From NCBI GenBank assembly GCA_021777765.1, contig JAJYDF010000037.1, positions 1 to 35,423 of the forward strand: a DNA stretch of 35,423 bases, written 5' to 3'. The position numbers were made by a program, and so were the translations under genes. The stretch is from Pseudomonadota bacterium (GTDB lineage: Bacteria > Pseudomonadota > Gammaproteobacteria > DASZBR01). Shown piece by piece: positions 16,325-26,435 of the stretch. Numbering within the stretch: the stretch's first letter is position 1; the number at the start of each line of letters is the position of its first letter. The notes beneath the pieces were generated by a model. The model was not told the DNA's origin. It was given only the letters and a program-made list of their open reading frames with translations, and ran no database searches.

Positions 16325-17809
16325 CTAATCATTAAACCAAGGCGCACGTGCTGTCATAATGAGCTTTGCTGCTTCTTCTGCATTAAGCTGTGTAATTGCT
16401 AATAAATCATCGACGGCTTGTTCGGCTAAATCCTCCTGCGTGATAATGCCATGACTTGCTAATACATGTGCCAAATGACGGGTCATGCCGGCCATATTTA
16501 ACAAATCTTCGGCGGGTTGAGCTTTATCTAATTTTTCTTCACTGGCAATGGCTTTGGTGAGTAACACATCTTTGGCTCTATTACGTAAAGCTTCAACGAT
16601 TTCTTCATCAAATTCTTCAATTTCCAACATTTCTTGTAATGGAACATAAGCGATTTCTTCTATAGTTGAAAAGCCTTGTTGAATCAATATTTGTGCAATT
16701 TCCTCTTCTACACCTAATTCATTGACAAACAACTCAACTAATCCTGCTGATTCGGCTTGATGTTTTTCTTGCGCTTGTTCTTTGGTCATTACATTAAGCG
16801 TCCAACCAGTCAGTTGACTTGCAAGCCTGACGTTTTGTCCACTGCGGCCTATGGCTTGCGATAACTGATCTTCGTCTACTGCGATATCCATGGTGTGAGT
16901 ATCTTCATCAACAATGATTGATGCCACTTCAGCTGGTGCCATCGCATTAATCACTAATTGCACGGGATTATCGTCCCATAATACAATATCAATTCGCTCG
17001 CCACCTAATTCTCCGGACACCGCTTGTACGCGGGCACCACGCATGCCAACACATGCACCTATAGGATCAATACGACCATCATTCGTTTTAACTGCAATTT
17101 TGGCACGTGAACCAGGATCTCTTGCGGCACTCTTTATTTCAATCAGTTGTTCACCAATTTCTGGTACTTCTATTTCAAATAATTTAATTAACATTTCCGG
17201 ACGAGTGCGGGTCAATAATAATTGTGCACCTTTTGATTCTGCACGCACTTCATATAAATAGCCTCTTATACGATCACTGACATGCACTGCATCTCGTGGT
17301 AATAATTCATCACGCAAAAATACACCTTCGGCATTACCGCCTAAATCAATAACAACTTGATCACGGGTGACTTTCTTGACAGTGCCTGATACTAATTCAT
17401 GTAATCTATCGCGATAGGATTCAACAATTCTGGCACGTTCAGCTTCACGCACTTTTTGAACAATAACTTGTTTGGCCATTTGTGCTGCAATTCGACCAAA
17501 TTTAATTGAAGCTAAAGGCTCTTCTATTGTTTCGCCTACTTTTATATCGGGATGTTTTTTTAACGCTTCGCTTAATGATATTTGATGATCAGGAATTTCC
17601 ACTTCTTCGTCAGGTAATATGACCCAATAACGAAATGTTTCATAATCACCCGTTGTGCGATCAACAGCAACGCGAACATTAATATCTTCTTCATGACGTT
17701 TTTTGGTAGCAGCAGCTAATGCAGCTTCTACTGCTTGAAAAATAATTTCTTTCGCAACGCCTTTTTCATTGGACACTGCTTCAACAACTAATAATATTTC
17801 TTTATTCAT
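16325..17809 (-). CDS. nusA: Transcription termination/antitermination factor NusA
   Basis: RNA polymerase accessory factor for pausing, termination and antitermination. The 494-aa product has the N-terminal polymerase-binding domain ([25 protein letters not shown]), an S1 domain near 135-200, KH domains ([27 protein letters not shown] and [16 protein letters not shown]) and two C-terminal acidic repeats as in E. coli. An in-frame ATG two codons earlier (17815) is only 2 nt from GAGG, whereas the ATG at 17809 is 8 nt away and gives the conserved MNKEI start, so I prefer 17809. It lies 30 nt upstream of infB. Confidence 0.97.
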   Translation of the reverse strand: MNKEILLVVEAVSNEKGVAKEIIFQAVEAALAAATKKRHEEDINVRVAVDRTTGDYETFRYWVILPDEEVEIPDHQISLSEALKKHPDIKVGETIEEPLASIKFGRIAAQMAKQVIVQKVREAERARIVESYRDRLHELVSGTVKKVTRDQVVIDLGGNAEGVFLRDELLPRDAVHVSDRIRGYLYEVRAESKGAQLLLTRTRPEMLIKLFEIEVPEIGEQLIEIKSAARDPGSRAKIAVKTNDGRIDPIGACVGMRGARVQAVSGELGGERIDIVLWDDNPVQLVINAMAPAEVASIIVDEDTHTMDIAVDEDQLSQAIGRSGQNVRLASQLTGWTLNVMTKEQAQEKHQAESAGLVELFVNELGVEEEIAQILIQQGFSTIEEIAYVPLQEMLEIEEFDEEIVEALRNRAKDVLLTKAIASEEKLDKAQPAEDLLNMAGMTRHLAHVLASHGIITQEDLAEQAVDDLLAITQLNAEEAAKLIMTARAPWFND

Positions 17810-17831
17810 GGGCATAGCCTCACGGGTATAA

Positions 17832-18290
17832 CTAAAACTCTGGAATTAAATTTGCACGCTCAATTTGATTGAGTGGCACTAAAATTTCTTTATTGCCATC
17901 TAATAATAATTTCACTTTATCCGCTTCAACATTTTGTATAACACCACTAAAATTTTTTTGTTTCTCCAAAGGTGCGCGTAATCGTAATCGAGCACGGTGG
18001 CCAACAAATCGTAAATAATGTTCTAGTGTAAATAAGGGACGATCTAAACCTGGTGATGAAACTTCTAAGGTATAATCACCTGGTATAGGATCAGCAACTG
18101 CAAATATGCCACTTAATTGATGACTTACTGCTTGACAATCATCGACTGATATCCCTCGTTGATGATCAATATATACACGTATAACTAAATTTCTACCTTG
18201 TCGAAATTCTACACATCCGACTAATTCATATCCTAATGCTAATACAGCGGAAGAAATTATATCGTGTAATTTGTCATTTACTTTTGTCAC
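17832..18290 (-). CDS. rimP: Ribosome maturation factor RimP
   Basis: Needed for 30S assembly. The 152-aa protein matches the family length. It shows the conserved N-terminal helix and strand ([25 protein letters not shown]), [15 protein letters not shown], and [20 protein letters not shown]. The start is GTG at 18290; there is no in-frame ATG nearby and only a weak GAG upstream. It is the first protein gene of the nusA-infB operon, downstream of the initiator tRNA. Confidence 0.95.
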   Translation of the reverse strand: MTKVNDKLHDIISSAVLALGYELVGCVEFRQGRNLVIRVYIDHQRGISVDDCQAVSHQLSGIFAVADPIPGDYTLEVSSPGLDRPLFTLEHYLRFVGHRARLRLRAPLEKQKNFSGVIQNVEADKVKLLLDGNKEILVPLNQIERANLIPEF

Positions 18291-18410
18291 TTAAAACGCT
18301 CACAATTTTATTTATTGTAATTTGGATTAAATAGTATGTTTGCAACAAATCAACATTAAAAAATAATTTATTACAAAATAGTACTTTCTCTTTTTACAAT
18401 ATTCACAAAT

Positions 18411-18437
18411 AAAAAATGGGCACTAGGCCCACTTTTT
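18411..18437. terminator. Second terminator after the initiator tRNA gene, possibly bidirectional
   Basis: Dyad TGGGC (18417-18421)/GCCCA (18427-18431). On the - strand it is followed by a run of T (from 18416 downwards), and on the + strand by CTTTTT. It sits between the initiator tRNA and rimP. Confidence 0.7.
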
Positions 18438-18452
18438 ATTAATCTCACTTAT

Positions 18453-18472
18453 AAAAAAACCCCATACGGGGC
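18453..18472 (-). terminator. Rho-independent terminator after the initiator tRNA gene
   Basis: On the - strand: GCCCC, loop GTAT, GGGG and then seven T. It starts 12 bp after the tRNA CCA end. With the second hairpin at 18411-18437 it forms a tandem pair before rimP, so either there is readthrough or rimP has its own promoter. Confidence 0.85.
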
Positions 18473-18484
18473 TTTCAGTGTTTT

Positions 18485-18561
<77 letters not shown>

Positions 18562-18583
18562 ATACATTATGTAAAGCTTGATA

Positions 18584-18612
18584 AATATAGCTAATTTTTG
18601 TAATTTATTCAA
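18584..18612 (-). promoter_or_regulatory. Sigma-70 promoter of the initiator tRNA
   Basis: On the - strand, -35 TTGAAT (18612-18607), a 17-bp spacer and -10 TATATT (18589-18584). The tRNA 5' end is 22 bp after the -10. It fits consensus 5/6 at -35 (TTGACA, 4-5 matches) and 5/6 at -10. Confidence 0.65.
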
Positions 18613-18893
18613 GACATTCTAGGGATAGTTTTATTATTTTTGATTAATTTTCAATTTTTTATTCAACTTTATGCTTTATATATAGTGACGAAAATTTATT
18701 TCATACTCTATTATTTTTTCCTTTTTGTAAATAAAAGAAGACAAATTAAATTTTTGTTCTATACTGGTAATCTTTCATCAGTTGCAATAAAAAATTATTT
18801 TAAAAAAGTTTAAACAAAACTATTGTGCAATAAAATAAAATAGTGCAAACTGGGTTGTTATACACATGCCATTAATTTTTTTAAGGAGGAAGT
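18613..18893. other. Intergenic region between the initiator tRNA and the outer-membrane protein
   Basis: Highly AT-rich with no ORF. A TATACT at 18760-18765 could be a -10 box but has no good -35. A very strong ribosome site AAGGAGG (18883-18889) lies 4 nt before the next ATG, consistent with high expression of the outer-membrane protein. Confidence 0.4.
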
Positions 18894-20027
18894 ATGGCCA
18901 AATTTGGTATCAAAAAAATCGTTTTAGCATTAGCAGGTCTTGGATTGACTGGGGCAGCTTTTGCATCTATCACACCTGATAGCGCGTTCTCAAACCCAAC
19001 CCCAACAGGTTACGGATGGCACGTTACAGCTATGGGTGACTGGTTACAACCATCAACCAATGATCTCGCATTTGCTTCAGTAAATACCATTAATTCTTCA
19101 ACAAGTGGTACTTCTACAAATAACGGTTTTGGTGCTTTTGGTGAATCAGTAGAACCTGATTATGATTTCGGATACGGCTTTGAAATCGGTATGCAAATTC
19201 CAGGTACAACAGATGATATTACTGTTAACTGGCAACAATTGAATACAGATAACACAGATCGTCAAGGTGTAGTTGGCTCAAATCAAACAGTTGTATTACC
19301 TGATCTTCATGATGTTGATGCTGCTGAAGGTAAAGCAAGACTTGATTATGATGCTGTGAACTTAGAATTCGGTCATACAATTTTTGATGGCCCATGGACA
19401 GTTCGCCCATTTGCAGGTTTGCAATATGCTAGAATCACTGGTGATATGGATACAACTGGCGTTGGCTCAAGCGCAAACAGCACAGAAGAAACTTCTTCTA
19501 ACGTTGTTGACTTCGTAGACGAAGACGGTGATTTCCACGGTATCGGTCCTCGTGCAGGTGTTGATGCTAAATATAACTTAGGTTATGGTTTTGGTATCGT
19601 AGGTGAAGCAGCAGCTGAATTGTTAGTTGGTACAGCAAATGCATCATTAAATTCTTCAAATGTTTCAACAACATCTGATGAAGATGGTGATGATGTTAGC
19701 TCCAAAAACACAATCATGTCTGTTAATCCTGAAGAAGAACACACCGTTGTTCCAGGTTTAGAAGCTAAAGCTGGTTTAGCATATGATCAAGTAATCAACC
19801 CTTCCTTATGCTTTGGCATTGAAGCTGGTTACTACGTAGCTGACTACTTACATGCTGTTCCAAGATCAAATGCTCCTGCTGATGTATCTTTCTCATCTAG
19901 CTCAGGTGCTGATGCAACTGGAAATAACAATGTTAACAACAGCGTTAACTCTTCGTTCTTTGCTAACAACAGAAACCAAGATTTCAGCATGCAAGGTCCT
20001 TATGTTGCTTTATCACTTAACTTCTAA
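18894..20027 (+). CDS. Lpg1974-type pore-forming major outer-membrane protein
   Basis: The 377-aa protein starts with a signal peptide (basic MAKFGIKK, then a hydrophobic core and AFA-S cleavage near residue 24-25). The mature part begins with a TPDSAFSNPTPTGYGWHVTAMGDWLQPS segment typical of Legionella major outer-membrane proteins (Lpg1974 family), followed by YDFGYGFEIGMQI, alternating strands, and a C-terminal phenylalanine (PYVALSLNF) as expected for BAM-dependent beta-barrels. Low-complexity Ser/Asn/Thr/Asp loops (near 60-75, 195-212, 260-280 and 335-355) are likely surface-exposed. Codon use is more GC-rich and even than in its neighbours, it has a near-perfect ribosome site and a strong terminator, all suggesting an abundant protein. 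Confidence 0.88.
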   Translation: MAKFGIKKIVLALAGLGLTGAAFASITPDSAFSNPTPTGYGWHVTAMGDWLQPSTNDLAFASVNTINSSTSGTSTNNGFGAFGESVEPDYDFGYGFEIGMQIPGTTDDITVNWQQLNTDNTDRQGVVGSNQTVVLPDLHDVDAAEGKARLDYDAVNLEFGHTIFDGPWTVRPFAGLQYARITGDMDTTGVGSSANSTEETSSNVVDFVDEDGDFHGIGPRAGVDAKYNLGYGFGIVGEAAAELLVGTANASLNSSNVSTTSDEDGDDVSSKNTIMSVNPEEEHTVVPGLEAKAGLAYDQVINPSLCFGIEAGYYVADYLHAVPRSNAPADVSFSSSSGADATGNNNVNNSVNSSFFANNRNQDFSMQGPYVALSLNF

Positions 20028-20049
20028 TAGTGATATTAAAACAAAAAAA

Positions 20050-20076
20050 GGTGAGCAAATGCTCACCTTTTTTTTT
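20050..20076 (+). terminator. Rho-independent terminator of the outer-membrane protein gene
   Basis: GGTGAGC (20050-20056), loop AAAT, GCTCACC (20061-20067), then nine T. A run of A precedes it, so it could also act on the other strand. Confidence 0.93.
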
Positions 20077-20155
20077 GCATGATTTTTTTTACACTTCTTA
20101 ATTCTTTATGATAACAGTTAATGTTTTAATCAATGCATACTAAAGGAAACGAGAT

Positions 20156-21022
20156 ATGAATAATGAAATGAATTTGTCACCTACCCTACCTAATCATCCA
20201 AAACTACCCATAATAGATACAATCAAAGAAGCATGGACAAATACCAAAGGCTTTAAGGGGAGGACTTGGTTGTCTTTTTTAATTATTTTTATAATCACAA
20301 TATTACTTGCAATTGGTATTTATTTTTTTATCCCTGCGACACGAACACCACTTACAACGCAGTCTTATACACATCTTCAACTCGTGTTAATTGCACTTAT
20401 TCCACAATTGATTATCAGAATTATTAATATCTTGCTCGTGTATGGATTAATCTATATGGGTATCCGACGCATCAATAACCTTTCTCTCAGTATGGAAATG
20501 CTATTTTCAGCATTTAAATACCCACGATTTTTCCAATTAATAGGATTATATTTAATCAGATTCATATTATTTATGTTTTGTGTAATACCTTTATATTTAC
20601 CCAGTTTGATGATACTCAATGGATATACTATACCTCACACGAAAATAATAATTGCAATTTGTTATTTGTTGGGTTTGATATATTTTTTCATCGTAGGCGT
20701 TTATTATCTTTTTTTACGATTATTGGTATCCCCACTTGCCATATTAGACAAAGGTATTAATCCTATCGCAGCAATTAAGTTATCTTACAATGCAACCAAA
20801 TGTAATGTCTTACGGATTCTTGCGGTATTTATATTGGAATTACTCGTCGTATTAGCCTGTCTAATTCCGGCTTTCATTGGGGCTTATGTATTTAAACATT
20901 TAGGAATCAGAATGATTTGGTGCCTTCCTTTAGCCTTTGGGATTATTTGGTGTATTCCTTTTATACTATTAGTTAATCCTGTAATTTATAAACATCTTGT
21001 AGGTATAAGCACCAAGGAATAA
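20156..21022 (+). CDS. Predicted polytopic inner-membrane protein
   Basis: A 288-aa protein with about six membrane spans (near residues 39-60, 79-103, 128-150, 160-185, 215-240, 250-280). The N-terminus is cytosolic-looking with an IDTIKEAWTNTKGFKG helix, an arrangement seen in bacterial YciC/DUF975-like and BPSS1780-like membrane proteins, but I cannot assign the family with confidence. The LSYNATKCNVLRILAVF segment after span four resembles the amphipathic motif of that group. The ATG follows AAAGGA. It stands alone behind the terminator of the outer-membrane protein. Confidence 0.8.
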   Translation: MNNEMNLSPTLPNHPKLPIIDTIKEAWTNTKGFKGRTWLSFLIIFIITILLAIGIYFFIPATRTPLTTQSYTHLQLVLIALIPQLIIRIINILLVYGLIYMGIRRINNLSLSMEMLFSAFKYPRFFQLIGLYLIRFILFMFCVIPLYLPSLMILNGYTIPHTKIIIAICYLLGLIYFFIVGVYYLFLRLLVSPLAILDKGINPIAAIKLSYNATKCNVLRILAVFILELLVVLACLIPAFIGAYVFKHLGIRMIWCLPLAFGIIWCIPFILLVNPVIYKHLVGISTKE

Positions 21023-21055
21023 CACTGAAAATCTCTACTGTTGGATGAAGCAATC

Positions 21056-21245
21056 GTAGGTTGGACTGAGCGCAAAAAAGATACTTGCTAAGTGCGAAAA
21101 AAAGAAATTACGTTCGTATATTTTAAAATTATCTGCGCGATGTCCAATATAGGATTGTCGGACTTTGCCTTATACTCAAGTATTACATTACCAATATTAA
21201 ATTCATGCGTAATTAATTAGTTTTACCTTGCTCAGTCCGACCTAC
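21056..21245. repeat. 190-bp two-tier inverted-repeat element of a related but divergent type
   Basis: Outer arms GTAGGTTGGACTGAGC (21056-21071) and GCTCAGTCCGACCTAC (21230-21245) have one mismatch and extend by ATC/GAT outside. The inner dyad GCGATGTCCAAT (21137-21148) with ATTGTCGGACTTTGC (21154-21168) is imperfect. End-to-dyad distances are 81 and 77 bp, the same design as the 194-bp copies although the arm sequence differs. It fills the gap before metQ. Confidence 0.75.
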
Positions 21246-21307
21246 GATAGTGCTACATCAAACGCAGACATTTCCACGAAAGATAAATTCAAACCCTCTA
21301 TCCTTTT

Positions 21308-22129
21308 TTACCAAGCCGGTATTGCCTGCCCATTAAATAATTGTTGCGCAGCTTGCAACACCTCTGGCGAATGCAATGCATCCACTAATTCTTTAAATTG
21401 TGGATTATTCTTATCAGCTGTTCTTACAACCACTAAATTTGCATACAATGAATCACTCCCTTCGACAACTAAAGCATCTTTTGAAGACGGCTTAACACCT
21501 TTTGGTGGATTAGGCATTAATCCGGCTGGAATAGCATAATTCGTATTAATCACCGCCAATACCACATCTGGTAAAACACGGGGTAATTGTGCTGCATCTA
21601 ATTCTTTAACTTGTAATTGTTTAGGATTACTCGCGATATCTAATGGCGTTGCAGTTGCACCAACACCCGCTTTCAAAGTAATTAATCCTGCTTTTTGCAA
21701 TAATAACAATGCCCGCGCTTCATTACTGGGATCATCTGGAATAGCAACAATATCTTTCATATGGACATCATTGATAGAATTAATTTTCGAAGAATAAATC
21801 CCCATGGGATAAATAAAAGTTTTACCCACCGCTACTAAATCATAATGCTTATCTTTTATGACTTGATCTAAATAAGGTTGATGCTGAAACATATTCGCAT
21901 CAATACTGCCGTCATTTAAAGCGGTATTTGGCATGTTGTAATCACTGAACTCTACAATATCAACTTGTAAACCATATTTTTTAAGTGCAACATCTTTTGC
22001 CGTTTCCATCAATTGTGTTTCAGGTCCACTGATGGTGCCGACTTTAATTTCGTTAGCAGATTTTTGCTGACTACAAGCACTAATTAAAATTAGTCCCAAC
22101 GAAATCACAATAATTTTAATGTAATTCAT
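21308..22129 (-). CDS. metQ: Methionine ABC importer, substrate-binding lipoprotein MetQ
   Basis: Binds D/L-methionine and delivers it to MetNI. The 273-aa precursor has a lipoprotein signal with lipobox LISAC and lipidated Cys19. The NlpA/MetQ signatures are present: KVGTISGPETQLMETAKDVALKKYG, VEFSDYNMPNTALNDGSIDANMFQHQPYLD, and AIPDDPSNEARALLLLQKAGLI. It lies downstream of metI after a 143-bp gap without a gene. The ATPase gene metN is not adjacent but about 5 kb upstream on the same strand. Confidence 0.95.
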   Translation of the reverse strand: MNYIKIIVISLGLILISACSQQKSANEIKVGTISGPETQLMETAKDVALKKYGLQVDIVEFSDYNMPNTALNDGSIDANMFQHQPYLDQVIKDKHYDLVAVGKTFIYPMGIYSSKINSINDVHMKDIVAIPDDPSNEARALLLLQKAGLITLKAGVGATATPLDIASNPKQLQVKELDAAQLPRVLPDVVLAVINTNYAIPAGLMPNPPKGVKPSSKDALVVEGSDSLYANLVVVRTADKNNPQFKELVDALHSPEVLQAAQQLFNGQAIPAW

Positions 22130-22272
22130 ATCAAAATCCTCAAATAATTCTTCATTTTAAATAATTGATTAACAATTTCAGACTTTTTGTAGTTTAACTC
22201 TCCACCCTACACACCACTTAAATTATTTTATTAATTCAAAAATACCCCTATTGCAACACACTCACACAAAAA

Positions 22273-22926
22273 TTATCGATGATCTAATTTTTTAGTAATC
22301 AAATCTCCCGTAAATTGCATGAGTTGCACCAACACTACCAAGATTATTATTGTATAAATCATCACAGCAACATCAAACCGTTGATATCCATAACGGATTG
22401 CTAAATCACCTAAACCACCACCGCCTATTGCTCCTGCCATTGCAGAATATCCAATCAATCCAATTAGCATTAACGTAATTCCTTTAATTAAGGCAGGTAA
22501 TGCTTCCGGAACTAATATACGCATCACTATTTGCAATGGTGTTGCGCCCATCGCTAATCCCGTTTCAATCAAACCATACCCTACTTCACTGAATGCAGAT
22601 TCAACTACCCTGCCCACAAATGGAATTGCACCAATAGTTAAAGGCACAATTGCTGCTGTCGTGCCAATTGAAGTACCCGTAATAAACCGTGTAAAAGGAA
22701 TGACTGCAACCAATAAAATAATAAAGGGTATGGAACGAATAATGTTCGCAATCGTTGAAAAAAATTTATAAAAAATTGGATGGGCCAATAATCCTTTAGG
22801 TTGGGTAATAAATAATACTGCGCCTAAGAAGAATCCAAAAAATACTGCTAATAACCCTGAGAGAAAAACCATATAACAGGTTTCCCAAGTTGCGGTACCA
22901 AATTCAAGCCAAAATGTTGATGACAT
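22273..22926 (-). CDS. metI: Methionine ABC importer, permease MetI
   Basis: Inner-membrane channel of the MetNIQ importer. The 217-aa product has the usual length (E. coli 217) and five membrane spans. The ATPase-coupling EAA region is visible as VESAFSEVGYGLIETGLAMGATPLQIVMRILVPEALPAL, and GYSAMAGAIGGGGLGDLAIRYGYQRF is typical of MetI. Normally metN directly precedes metI; here the upstream neighbour is a repeat element and a divergent acyltransferase gene. Confidence 0.95.
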   Translation of the reverse strand: MSSTFWLEFGTATWETCYMVFLSGLLAVFFGFFLGAVLFITQPKGLLAHPIFYKFFSTIANIIRSIPFIILLVAVIPFTRFITGTSIGTTAAIVPLTIGAIPFVGRVVESAFSEVGYGLIETGLAMGATPLQIVMRILVPEALPALIKGITLMLIGLIGYSAMAGAIGGGGLGDLAIRYGYQRFDVAVMIYTIIILVVLVQLMQFTGDLITKKLDHR

Positions 22927-23053
22927 CTTTATACAAGCCCAATAAAATGATTGATTAGAATACCAACCTATGACTTAAACAATCAAATATAATTCTGGTT
23001 TTTTCTTCTCCACTTGCGAATAGCAGTGTCAGAAAAAAAATAATATGTTTAAT

Positions 23054-23244
23054 GTAGCCTGGGTGGAGCAAATGAATATGTCGATAAAAGCAATACATTT
23101 TGCATTATACCGTAGTATATTATTTCCGCAGGCGAAACCCGGGGTATTTATTCCCCGGGTTTCGCCTTGGCATTGAATATTGTTTATTAATAAAGCTTAA
23201 ATACGAAATATAAATAAAATTATCAATTGCTGCACCCAGGCTAC
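23054..23244. repeat. 191-bp two-tier inverted-repeat element, copy 4
   Basis: Outer arms GTAGCCTGGGTGGAGCA (23054-23070) and TGCTGCACCCAGGCTAC (23228-23244), one mismatch. Inner dyad GCGAAACCCGGGG (23132-23144)/CCCCGGGTTTCGC (23153-23165), perfect over 13 bp. End-to-dyad distances are 78 and 79 bp. At the fourth base pair of the inner dyad it has A-T where copies 1 and 3 have T-A, with both arms changed. It lies just upstream of metI, at the point where metN would be expected. A lone arm-like piece GCTCAGCCCGACC follows near 23279-23291. Confidence 0.88.
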
Positions 23245-23321
23245 GACACTACGACTCTAAAGAATAATATTTTATTTTGCTCAGCCCGACCGACTATAAA
23301 TTATTTTGAAGGGATAGATTC

Positions 23322-24416
23322 ATGACAATGCACTCCCATAAATTCGAAAATATTCAAGCATTACGCGGCATAGCAGTCATGCTTGTGGTATTTTTACATC
23401 TCCTCGTCGTCGAAAAAAAATATGGTCACGGATTAATTCTATTGCCACAATTTTTTAATATAGGTGCTGCGGGTGTAGATATTTTCTTCGTAATCAGTGG
23501 CTTTATCATGGCCACAGTAATTCAGGGGCAATTTCAACAACCTAATGCAGTCTCTCAATTTTTAATTTCAAGATTCACCAGAATATATCCACTTTATTGG
23601 TTTTATAGCTTATTAGTTTTATTTATTTTCATCACTCACCCAAACTGGGTAAACCAATCAGAAGGCGGTCAAGTTAATATTCTCAAATCATTTTTATTAA
23701 TTCCACAAAATCACTTACCTTTATTATTAGTCGGATGGACATTAATTCATGAAATCTATTTTTATCTCATCATCGCTTTATTCTTATTTCTGCCGGAAAA
23801 ATATTTTTCAAGGTGTTTGTATCTATGGTTAGGATTAATTATCCTCATTAATTTCAACAAACCCGATATGGGCGCCACACTCACTTTAATCACTCACCCA
23901 CTCACCTGCGAATTCATCATGGGTTGTTATATTTCACGATTAATAAAAATCAATCAACCCAAAATATGTTGGTTTTTGTTGACATTATCGATAATTTTAC
24001 TGTGCACTGGATTTTATAATTATCAGCATACTTATCCTAACATTGATATTCAGGGATGGTATCGCGTCATCATTTATGGCGTACCAAGCATGTTATTAGT
24101 TTACGCTTGCGTTTCATTAGAAAAATTGAGCTTATTATTGCCACGTTTTTTACAAATAATTGGCGATGCTTCTTATTCTATTTATCTTGGCCACGTTTTA
24201 ATATTATCTGCATTAGGCAGGATATTTTCGTTATTTCCCATTACAAATGTATTTATCCATTTAGTTTCATTTTCTCTAATGATACTGATGGTCATTTTTT
24301 GTGGCATGATCAGTTATAAATATATCGAAAAACCATTGATTAAAGTTTGTCGCTACAATCTCAAGTTTAACTCTAACAAAATTGGTGCTTGGATTAACGC
24401 AATGAGGAAATCATAA
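23322..24416 (+). CDS. Acyltransferase 3 family membrane protein (OafA/YrhL type)
   Basis: Members transfer acetyl or other acyl groups to surface polysaccharides such as O-antigen, or to other envelope substrates. The 364-aa protein has the family opening FENIQALRGIAVMLVVFLHL with the catalytic-type His in the first span, DIFFVISGFIM, SRFTRIYPLYW, and a C-terminal SYSIYLGHVLIL followed by YIEKPLI, all diagnostic. About ten membrane spans are predictable. GAAGGGA lies 7 nt before the ATG. It is on the opposite strand to its neighbours and sits in the segment that separates metN from metI. The substrate is unknown. Confidence 0.93.
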   Translation: MTMHSHKFENIQALRGIAVMLVVFLHLLVVEKKYGHGLILLPQFFNIGAAGVDIFFVISGFIMATVIQGQFQQPNAVSQFLISRFTRIYPLYWFYSLLVLFIFITHPNWVNQSEGGQVNILKSFLLIPQNHLPLLLVGWTLIHEIYFYLIIALFLFLPEKYFSRCLYLWLGLIILINFNKPDMGATLTLITHPLTCEFIMGCYISRLIKINQPKICWFLLTLSIILLCTGFYNYQHTYPNIDIQGWYRVIIYGVPSMLLVYACVSLEKLSLLLPRFLQIIGDASYSIYLGHVLILSALGRIFSLFPITNVFIHLVSFSLMILMVIFCGMISYKYIEKPLIKVCRYNLKFNSNKIGAWINAMRKS

Positions 24417-24427
24417 TTAATAAAAAA

Positions 24428-26404
24428 TCATCTCTGGCATGGCCTTGCGTCAATGGGCAATACTTTGTCAGTCATTTTTGGTTGCTCAAATGATTCTTGA
24501 TTAATAACTCCAATTTCTTCCTCTTGTTTAATATTTGCCTTATTCAGCAGTAAATGTGCACGTGGTCTACATATATATCTCAAAGATTGATGAGGACGCG
24601 ATGCGCGTTGACTAAAAAATCGATACGGATTAGGTAAATGCGGTTGCGTGCATTGCTCGATGGTTTCTTTGTGATAAGACCTGATAACTTGTTCAGCTTT
24701 ATCAGTTGCGATTCGCTCTTTATGCGCTTTTAATTCAAATGATATTTCGAGCAACTTGCTGCTTGCTTCTGGATAATGACATTCAGTAATTTTTATTATT
24801 TCTCCAATACCAGGTTTCAAAATATTATCTGATAAAAGCATTGTGTTAAAAAGAGCATTAATAAATATTTCAAGTCGCGACTTATCTATTTTAAATTGCT
24901 GCGATAATAAATCATTAAAATATTTTTTAACGAGCTCATTGTTGTTAATGTGTTCGATAATGACATAGCAATATTGAGTATGAAAATTATTATGTTGATG
25001 ACCTAACGACGGATTATTTAATAAATATCTATGTAAATGTAACAGATCTGCACAAACTCTCATTAACTGTTGCTTATTAGGTAAGCCAAAGTTGTTATAT
25101 ATCAAAGTATCAAGTCGACGATCAATTATATTATAAAATGTTGTCGTATATGCATTGGCATAATAAATAATTTCTTCTGCTGTATTAGACTCTAGAGCCC
25201 GCTCAATATTATAAACAAGATCACTCATATCATGCTTAGATTTATTATTTTTTAAATAAGTTTTTAAAAATTCAACGATGTGTCCTTGATGATGGGCTCT
25301 CGCTGTAATGATATATCCATCAATTATAGAAACACGGCTAGATTTATTGAATAATAATTTTAAAACATTAAGATGACCAAATTTGCAAGCCTCATTTATA
25401 GCACTTGCATGATTATCATAATAAACATCGTTTCTTCCTTTTATTTTGTCCTTTGTGCCTAAATCGATGATATCCACAACTTTGTTCTTTAATCCTTTAG
25501 CCACTGTAGCTGCTAAAAATTCTGTCTCAATGTCAATTAATTGTTGAGTATATGTTTAAATTTGTTCAATTAACCATTGCCATAATTTGGGGTGTTCTAA
25601 AAAATAATTACTATGTAATGGATAACTTTCCTTAGCGGCGAAGATCAAGTCAAGAATAGCTGTTATAAAGTTTTGCTGTACTGTTTGCCTAAATAATAAA
25701 TTGATAGTCAAGTGATAGAGATTGATCATATCTTCATCTAACGCATGTGGGTATCTAAATAAGATGAATAAGATACTTTTCAAGTGATCTAATAAAACAT
25801 TATTCTGTAAAAATTCTAGCGATTGTTTACGTAGAAATAAATTAAAAAGATAGTTCAGTGATTTTAATAAAAGATATGGGTAATGTTGATATCCTTTGTC
25901 AGAATATATTAATTCATATAGCATATCAGTAAAGCAGGTTGATGTTCGAAATTGAGAGGTAGTAAATAATGTTTCTACGAAATCGATAGAGTAATAAGTT
26001 CTCATCAAACTATCCGATTGGTTAGCGCATTGAATTTGAAATAATAGTGACATAATGACATTATTAACCTGATCTCTAATTTCCATATTATTCATCTTGT
26101 CATTAAGTATTTTATTTAAAAAAACATTGCCAATCTCTAGCGCTTCCGGATTGTAAATGAATTGATTGACATGATCATTTAATGTTAAACAAATTCTATG
26201 AAATAATTCTTTATCATAATTATTCACAGCATATTCATTAACAAATTCAATGGGAAAGCGAAGCATATTTTTCAACATCCACCAGAGTATATCGATATGC
26301 CCATATTTTATTACAGACCAAATAATAGGCTTATTAAAGAGAAGTGATTGGAAGTGCTCAAAATCGAGACCTTTAATGTTAATATACTGCTTAATACCAC
26401 GCAC
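24428..26404 (-). pseudogene. Ankyrin-like protein gene split by an in-frame stop
   Basis: Two open stretches in the same frame are divided by one TAA at 25556-25558. Upstream (25559-26404, 281 aa) has an ankyrin-like unit near its start (IIWSVIKYGHIDILWWMLK) followed by a long helical, repeat-like section. Downstream (24428-25555) remains open directly after the stop and reads QQLIDIETEFLAATVAKGL, then two further ankyrin-like units with NHASAINEACKFGHLNVLKLLF and YIITARAHHQGHIVEFL, then helical sequence and a basic/Pro-rich C-terminal region. The only usable start after the stop is a GTG at 25504 with no ribosome site. I read this as one ~658-aa gene broken by a nonsense change, although two separate short proteins are possible. 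The upstream GTG start at 26404 is weak, and its frame closes at 26453, so the 5' end may be lost too. Ankyrin proteins are frequent secreted effectors in Legionellales. Confidence 0.6.
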
Positions 26405-26435
26405 TACTTTGATTTCACCAACCGCTAGTTCCCAA

